Assembly: GCA_021234155.1 (NCBI GenBank)
Contig: JAJEKV010000064.1
Coordinates: 8,062,001-8,126,000, forward strand
Direction of reading: 5' to 3'
DNA: 64,000 nucleotides
DNA from: Isoetes taiwanensis
Lineage: Eukaryota > Streptophyta > Lycopodiopsida > Isoetales > Isoetaceae
In this document: positions 58,650 through 64,000 of the stretch, piece by piece
Numbering within the stretch: position 1 is the first letter of the stretch
Layout: each line of letters starts with the position of its first letter
Notes under the pieces: model-generated
The model's database searches: none
Told to the model about the DNA's origin: nothing
What the model saw: the letters and a program-made list of their open reading frames with translations, nothing else
Position numbers and translations under genes: made by a program

Positions 58650-58759
58650 GTGAGTTTGATCAAATATGTTTTCTGGAATGAATTGTATTGCCAGGTTCTT
58701 TTTGAATCATATTGCTGGGTTCTTATTTAATCTTGAGTGGATTTGATTTTGTGTTGTAG

Positions 58760-59832
58760 ATGCCAAGATCTGGAGCAAAGACAATATTTTTGCGCAATAA
58801 GAAGAACGATGAAGATGAATGGGAAGAGCTTGATGTCTCAATTGGATCTTGGGTAACTATGATGCCTAAAACCTCTGGTTATCATGGTGTATCAAAGCAT
58901 AAAATAAAAGACAGTTCAAATCATTGGAAGGGACGTGTGAAAGAATTTATATTTGGTCCTGGTTGTAAGACAGTATTGAAAATTCTTGTGGAGCATGCAT
59001 ACGATTCACAAGCTATTGCAAAGGAGGGCATTGCAAAGAAATGGTCTTTTCCTTCACTCTCATGTAATTGCCTTTGTTCCTCAGATTTTACAGATGTTTT
59101 AGCCAAGAGTATAATAGGTGTGCTTGAAGTCTACCATTTCAAAGTAGGTGACTTGTTATTTGGAGACTCTTCCAAAAGGAGCTTGAGATACAGGGGCATC
59201 TGGTTTCATACATATCATTATAGTTTATCTTCAAAAGGTATAGAAGCTAGCAGAAATCGATTTACCAGTTTTGACAACAATGGCAGCTGAGTTCTCTGAT
59301 CAAAAATTGCTCACTGCCTATCAAGAGCAGTTAGGAAGGGAAGTTTATAGAAATCTGAGGGAACGTGAAGGAGTTAGATGTGCATTTAAGTTGTTTTTGC
59401 CAATCAATATTTTTTCCTGTTTGTTTCAGTTTGAAAAATCAATTAAGGTTGCTCCACAAATGTATACAGTCCGTGATGTTCCAATCCCCAGCCTAGAAAA
59501 AATATTTTCTGGCATATGGAAGCGAAGGGAGCACGAAACAGGAGAGCAACTCACTGAATGTGCACCTTCAACAAATACATTTGTCTTCAGGTAGTTTTCT
59601 GATTTTTCTTTCATAACTTGTAGATGTTACATACTTATAAATCATTCTTTTGCAGGTACAGATTGTCGAAACAACTTTTATATTGCAACTTTTTTGTTGA
59701 GAGGAGGAAACTTGTAAAGGAGAAAGGCCATTGGCAGTGGAGAGCAGTAGAAGACCATGGTAATAGCTCGCCACTTATGGAACTAACTATTTGTTGTGAC
59801 AATGCTCCTAACAGGGTGCTAAATGTGGAAGA
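58760..59832 (+). CDS. Unidentified spliced gene fused to copy B upstream region
   Basis: The proposed start ATG 58760 (MPRSGAKTIFLRNKKND) directly follows an acceptor TTGTGTTGTAG. The first block contains SGYHGVSKHKIKD...HWKGRV...AYDSQAIAKEGI, which weakly recalls an AP2-type DNA-binding domain (YxGVS, W.R, AYD.AAI). Later blocks with splice-like borders are 59430-59590 (acceptor TTGTTTCAG, FEKSIKVAPQMYTVRDVPIP, donor CAG/GTAGTT) and 59656-59832 (acceptor TTTTGCAG, NFFVERRKLVKEKGHWQWRA). A 59271-59430 block (KLLTAYQEQLGREVYRNLRE) lies between. It ends abruptly at 59832, where duplicated segment B begins. No counterpart exists in copy A. The AP2 suggestion is low-confidence. Confidence 0.45.
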
Positions 59833-59950
59833 GGTGGGCATATCCACGTATATACCGGCATATGCCTAGCATATGCTGGTGACTGCTCCAAACTGGCTGC
59901 CGCATGTAAACTCTCGGTCATCCAGCCCCATTCCTTCGCAGGCGTGGCTA

Positions 59951-62738
59951 TGGCGCAGCTCGACCCTTCTTCTTCTTCCAAGCATTTTCCTCTGGCTTCC
60001 AAGAGCATGGCAGTTATTTACCAACTGCTTTGAGTTTGGATGTACAAACAGCAAATGCTGTAAATGATTGTGCTATGGTACCTGATGAAAATACAGAGCT
60101 TCAAGATGAAGTTCCAGAGGAGGTCTTGGCAGTGGACCAACCCAAAAAGGAAATGGAGGAGTCCGTTGACATTCCTGTTGTAATATCAGGTGTAGCTGAA
60201 AGATCTTTTGGTGAATGTGCTGGATTGGATGTCTTCCCTGAAAATGAAGAATTTAACTGCTTGGGTATGGGGCCAGTAGCATTTGAGATGTGCATACCCA
60301 CAGCAACAATTCGAGAAATTCTGATCCACGTGACATGACACATAAGCTAGACTTAATTTGATCCATCGAATGTTATTAATTTTGAGACTATTTGATGAAT
60401 ACAGACGATGCAGCTCTCATACACATCTTCCATCTTTTGCAGCCGATAGTCATGGTAAGCATTGCGAAGGCCGGAGCTTTAACATTTTAGTTTTACATTT
60501 TTGTTTTTGTTTTTGTTTACTTTAGGTTTTTGCTTTTGGATAGAACAAAATCTAAGTTCCAGAATGATAAATTCAGTAGGTTAGACTATGTTTTGTGTTG
60601 CGTTGAAGCATTTGATGAACATGCGGGCATCTGTCTGAAATCTTACTATGCCTTTACCATAAGAATATGACTTCTCAGCATATGCGTGATTTATGGATAA
60701 TTTCTTGCTATATCCAATTCTTTTTGTGACCAATTTTTCTCTATGGATTGGGGGTTCATTCGATAGCCTACACTGGCTATGATTTTGTTATCTATATTCT
60801 ACAAAATACGGAGCCACAGATACAATTGTCCATGGTTGCATATGACAGCACAATTTGAGTTTCATACTCAGGTTAGGAAATATTGCCCATTCTGCTCATT
60901 CTAGATGAAGGCTCTTGTAGCTCCATATGCGGATCAAACATATAAGAATTGGAGTATTTTTATATAGAAATCTTGAAGCTACATGATCTTGATGCACTTT
61001 TTTCTCATTCTAATCAGTTAGAACTTTTTCTGCTTTAAAGTACCTAGGAAATGAGATTTTGTTGTCTTTTGTCTCTATTCATCCAATTTTAGTCTTCTTT
61101 TTCCTGTTTGCCAGATTGTGGTTCCATTGCCGTGCCACAGAATAGACACAAGAAAAAAATTATGCATATCGATGGTCGTTGATGTAACATGTGGTATTCT
61201 CCATGAAATTTTGAACTTATAGGAAGTTGATGGATAGCGTTCTTACTAGTTTAGTTCAATATGTTTCTCAGGATGCGCACAAGGTCAAGGAACCCGACCA
61301 TAACTTTGTAGGCACTCCTTACATTCTAATTTATGTCATGCTTCCTAAATCTCCATCTATGTGTCTTGTCAAAATCTTGCGTCTATAAGCACCAAACAGC
61401 TTTAAGTTTGGAAAGATTGGTCTACATATAAATGGGGCCTCCAGACTTATGTTCTTAGCACAATACAATGTCAAGTTTGTTGATAAAAATAACAGGGATT
61501 GCTAATGCCACTGTAGATTGGATGAAAATCAAGGTTATAGCAGAAGCATCATGTCAGGTAACTAATGGCATTCAAATACAGTTAGATATCTTAGATAAGC
61601 CAGATGAGGAGGTACATGTTTGCATTTCTCGATGTTCAAGTTAAACATTCGAAAGTTTCCTTGGGGATAGCAGTGTATGGGCCAATCTCTTCATGGCTCA
61701 ATCACAACTGCCGGTCTAATGCCTGCTATAGGTACGAGTTTGTAGGGAAGAATGTTCATGCATTGAGAAAGCAAAAATTGCTTTTTCGAAGAGGAAGATT
61801 GGGACTTACAATCAGATTCTAATATAAAAATGCCTGCTCCCATGTTGTTTCCTTCATGTACATTCTTGTACCTTGTGATGATAAGCTAGAAAGCACCACA
61901 TTTGCATTGTTAATTTTCCTAGATAGAGAGCACCAGATAAATGCAAAGTCTGTTACTCGTGAAGCTTGCATTATTTTTTTTATATTATTCAAAACTGCAT
62001 TTTGCATCTTGCAGAGCTCAAGACAGAGGGACCTACGTAGAAAGTAAACGTTTAAATGTCATGTGAGAGGTGTGCAAGGGTTCTACCAGGTTATTCAAAT
62101 ATTATACGCGAGGCATCTGGTTATCAGTATACCGACTCACTAATTCATCTACATGTATTTCAATAATCGCTATGATGGTTTCTGCAAAACACTCTGACTT
62201 CTATGTTGCTTGGCTACACAGTCTAGCATAGTATCCACTCCTTATTTGGCATTTTGATCATACATTCTGTGGATTTAGAGAGCATCCACATCCAGAGGCT
62301 TTGTCCTTATGTGATCTTATATAGCTTCTTTTTTCATCCTTTGTTCAACTTACATGAACCAGCAAAAGTTCTTGTATTCCAGGAAAGCCTTGAGCAGCTG
62401 GCAGAAAAGGCTGATATGGATCCCTTACTGTACATTCAAGTTTTAGTTGCTAAGTGAAAATGTATAAAACACAAGATGTGCATTGTTGGATTTATACAGC
62501 GTGATCTACTTGTCTTCTTGCAGGATTGCAAGTAAGAACTCTGGATAAGAATTGTATTATCCCACAAATACCTTTCATGCATCGCACATGCTTGGATGGG
62601 TATATGGTTCTCGCAAGCACCTATACCAAATCCATGCAGAACGAACTTCTAGTTCATGCATGTGGAATATTTTCCCCCATTTCTGTTCAAAACGAATTCC
62701 CAATCATTTGCCAGACACTGACCAAATCACTGGACTGA
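59951..62738 (+). pseudogene. SET-domain gene, copy B
   Basis: Counterpart of 40435-43213. The first block starts MAQLDPSSSSKHF, but a one-base deletion (ATTTACCAACTGC against ATTTACCATACTGC) shifts the frame. The downstream acidic part is still open in the shifted frame (60030-60338). The SET core (SSWLNHNCRSNACYR, 61604-61735) is unchanged from copy A, including the two non-consensus residues, so those changes predate the duplication. After the core, a GGGAAG insertion changes the read-through frame. Blocks at 62380-62457 and 62526-62738 are retained. Confidence 0.6.
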
Positions 62739-64000
62739 ATCGCTGTAGCACCGCTGACTACCAGCAAATTCATTCCGAATCTGATCCTCCTTAACTCCAT
62801 GTTTCTCACTTGATTCTTCAATCGATTTAACACAGTTGATTCCGGGAGGTTAGATGTTTCTATATTCATAATATGTCAATCTTTCTTATGCGAAATAGCA
62901 GCGTTCAACCTTAGGTTATTCATCATCAGGAAATAGCAACCATTAGGGTCTTCACGATGTATAATTGCAAGGTTGAAATACCAATCAAACAAACCGATAT
63001 ATCTGTACTTTTTGGATTATACCATTATTATATTCGTATGGTTTATCTTCTTTGGAGGAGCAAGTTGTCTATGTGAAGCAAGAGCTATGATGCCCATCCC
63101 AGCTAATATGTTGGTTTTGACTGCACTTCTTTGTTCCTCTGGACTATATAATAATATGGATTGTGCAAGGTATGCCAGGTTAGGCACTAGCAATTTATAG
63201 AGTGTTGGAACGTGAGAATATAGAAAAGATTATCAGAGGTCATGGTAGGGAAATCTCTCACAAATTATATAGGTTGATCCGGCACGATTTTGGAGATATG
63301 TAGAGTGTTCTGTATATAATTACTACCTATTATCTAATCAATACTATGCAGAAGATGCCATTTACACAATTGGTATGGACCTATTCAATGGCCTCAACAT
63401 TTGGTCTATGCAATAGTATAGTTTGTTGCAAAAGGACATTCATGGATCAACTCCCTATAGAACACCCACCCTTGCCCCAAGCCTACCCTACTGCTAGTTG
63501 CCATTTTCTTTGTTACATGTGCACATTGAGCTGATGCTATGTTTGTTTCAGGTCTCAAACAACTGTCGTTTTGAAGCAAATCAGCCTTTCAAACTAGCCA
63601 ACCTGCAACAATTAATGGTTTAGTACAAGTAGATGATTTTGAATTGCGTGTGTTGTTTAACTCTTCTTCAAACAGATCACATTGCATGAACATGTGCTCC
63701 AAAGTGTGGTGCGGCTCCTTAAACAAGACGTATAGGATATAATGGCATTTCTTTCCGTGGTTTGTAGTATTTTAGAAAAGCCTCGTAGCTAAGGTTATTG
63801 TTATATCATAGAATATAAGAAGTAAATTGTTACTCCTAGGCAAGCAACGTGATTACGATTTCTATATGTTTGATATCGCCAAGTTCTAAACAACCACATT
63901 GGTTTGAAGAAAATGCTAGATACAAAAACATAGATTCATGATACAAGCCTTGGCAAAGAAAATTATTATGGGTCATTCATTAAGAAGGCAGTTTTACATA
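62739..64000. other. Downstream stretch of copy B, no supported gene
   Basis: Same non-coding or unassigned sequence as 43214-44470, including a short frame at 62973-63200 that is nearly identical in both copies. It continues past the window. Confidence 0.5.

Larger units (their letters stand above)
59833..64000. repeat. Segmental duplication copy B, part 2 (runs off window)
   Basis: Homologous to 40320-44470. Differences include a one-base deletion in the first SET-gene block (about 60023), 17 extra bases near 61568 and six extra bases after the SET core (GGGAAG near 61746). Confidence 0.93.

Overview
The window looks like a piece of a large, repeat-dense land-plant nuclear genome. Intron-containing genes, a plant-type Nodulin-like/NFD4 transporter, gypsy elements with an initiator-methionine tRNA primer site, a CACTA terminus and plant L1 LINEs all support this. 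The mix of elements suggests a fern or another non-flowering plant, but that is inference. Only one gene, the transporter at 30.8-32.6 kb, is plainly intact. Most of the window is nested, broken transposable elements.

Layout. 1-3.8 kb: a direct duplication with period about 3.0 kb, carrying dense CGTCAG arrays. 3.8-16.5 kb: a minus-strand Ty3/gypsy element with two 1.6-kb LTRs, PPT and PBS, followed by a second partial internal region (LTR-internal-LTR-internal'). 16.7-19.0 kb: an unidentified multi-exon gene on the minus strand. 20.2-20.5 kb: a CACTA-like terminus with CTGACG/CGTCAG subterminal repeats. 20.5-21.7 kb: a related gypsy LTR end. 21.7-22.0 kb: a fragment of the terminal unit of the DIRS-like element. 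22.3-24.8 kb: a plus-strand gypsy element that has lost its RT. 27.0-30.1 kb: a minus-strand gypsy remnant. 30.8-32.6 kb: the transporter gene. 35.9-37.8 kb: a solo terminal unit of the DIRS-like element, interrupted by a LINE.

From 38.3 kb on, the window holds two tandem copies of one host segment: copy A at about 38.3-44.5 kb and copy B at 54.3-64.0 kb. Each copy has an unidentified minus-strand gene and a plus-strand SET-domain gene. Between the copies (about 45.5-54.3 kb) sits the most unusual item: a tyrosine-recombinase retrotransposon of the DIRS/PAT type. It encodes gag with a CCHC knuckle, RT with YMDD, RNase H, and a recombinase with all six catalytic residues. A candidate 83-nt GT-AG intron would join RT/RNase H to the recombinase in frame. 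Its right end shows a B1-A2-B2 arrangement (split direct repeats), with a higher-order array of CACC/GGGTG mini-hairpins inside A2. A non-autonomous hAT element has inserted into gag. Copy B is further altered by a degenerate L1 LINE and an unidentified spliced gene.

Surveys I recall describe DIRS-like elements as undetected in streptophytes, so this element is the main candidate for something new. It also lies exactly at the junction of the tandem duplication, and a solo terminal unit lies at the other edge. This suggests, as inference, that recombination between DIRS terminal units made the duplication.
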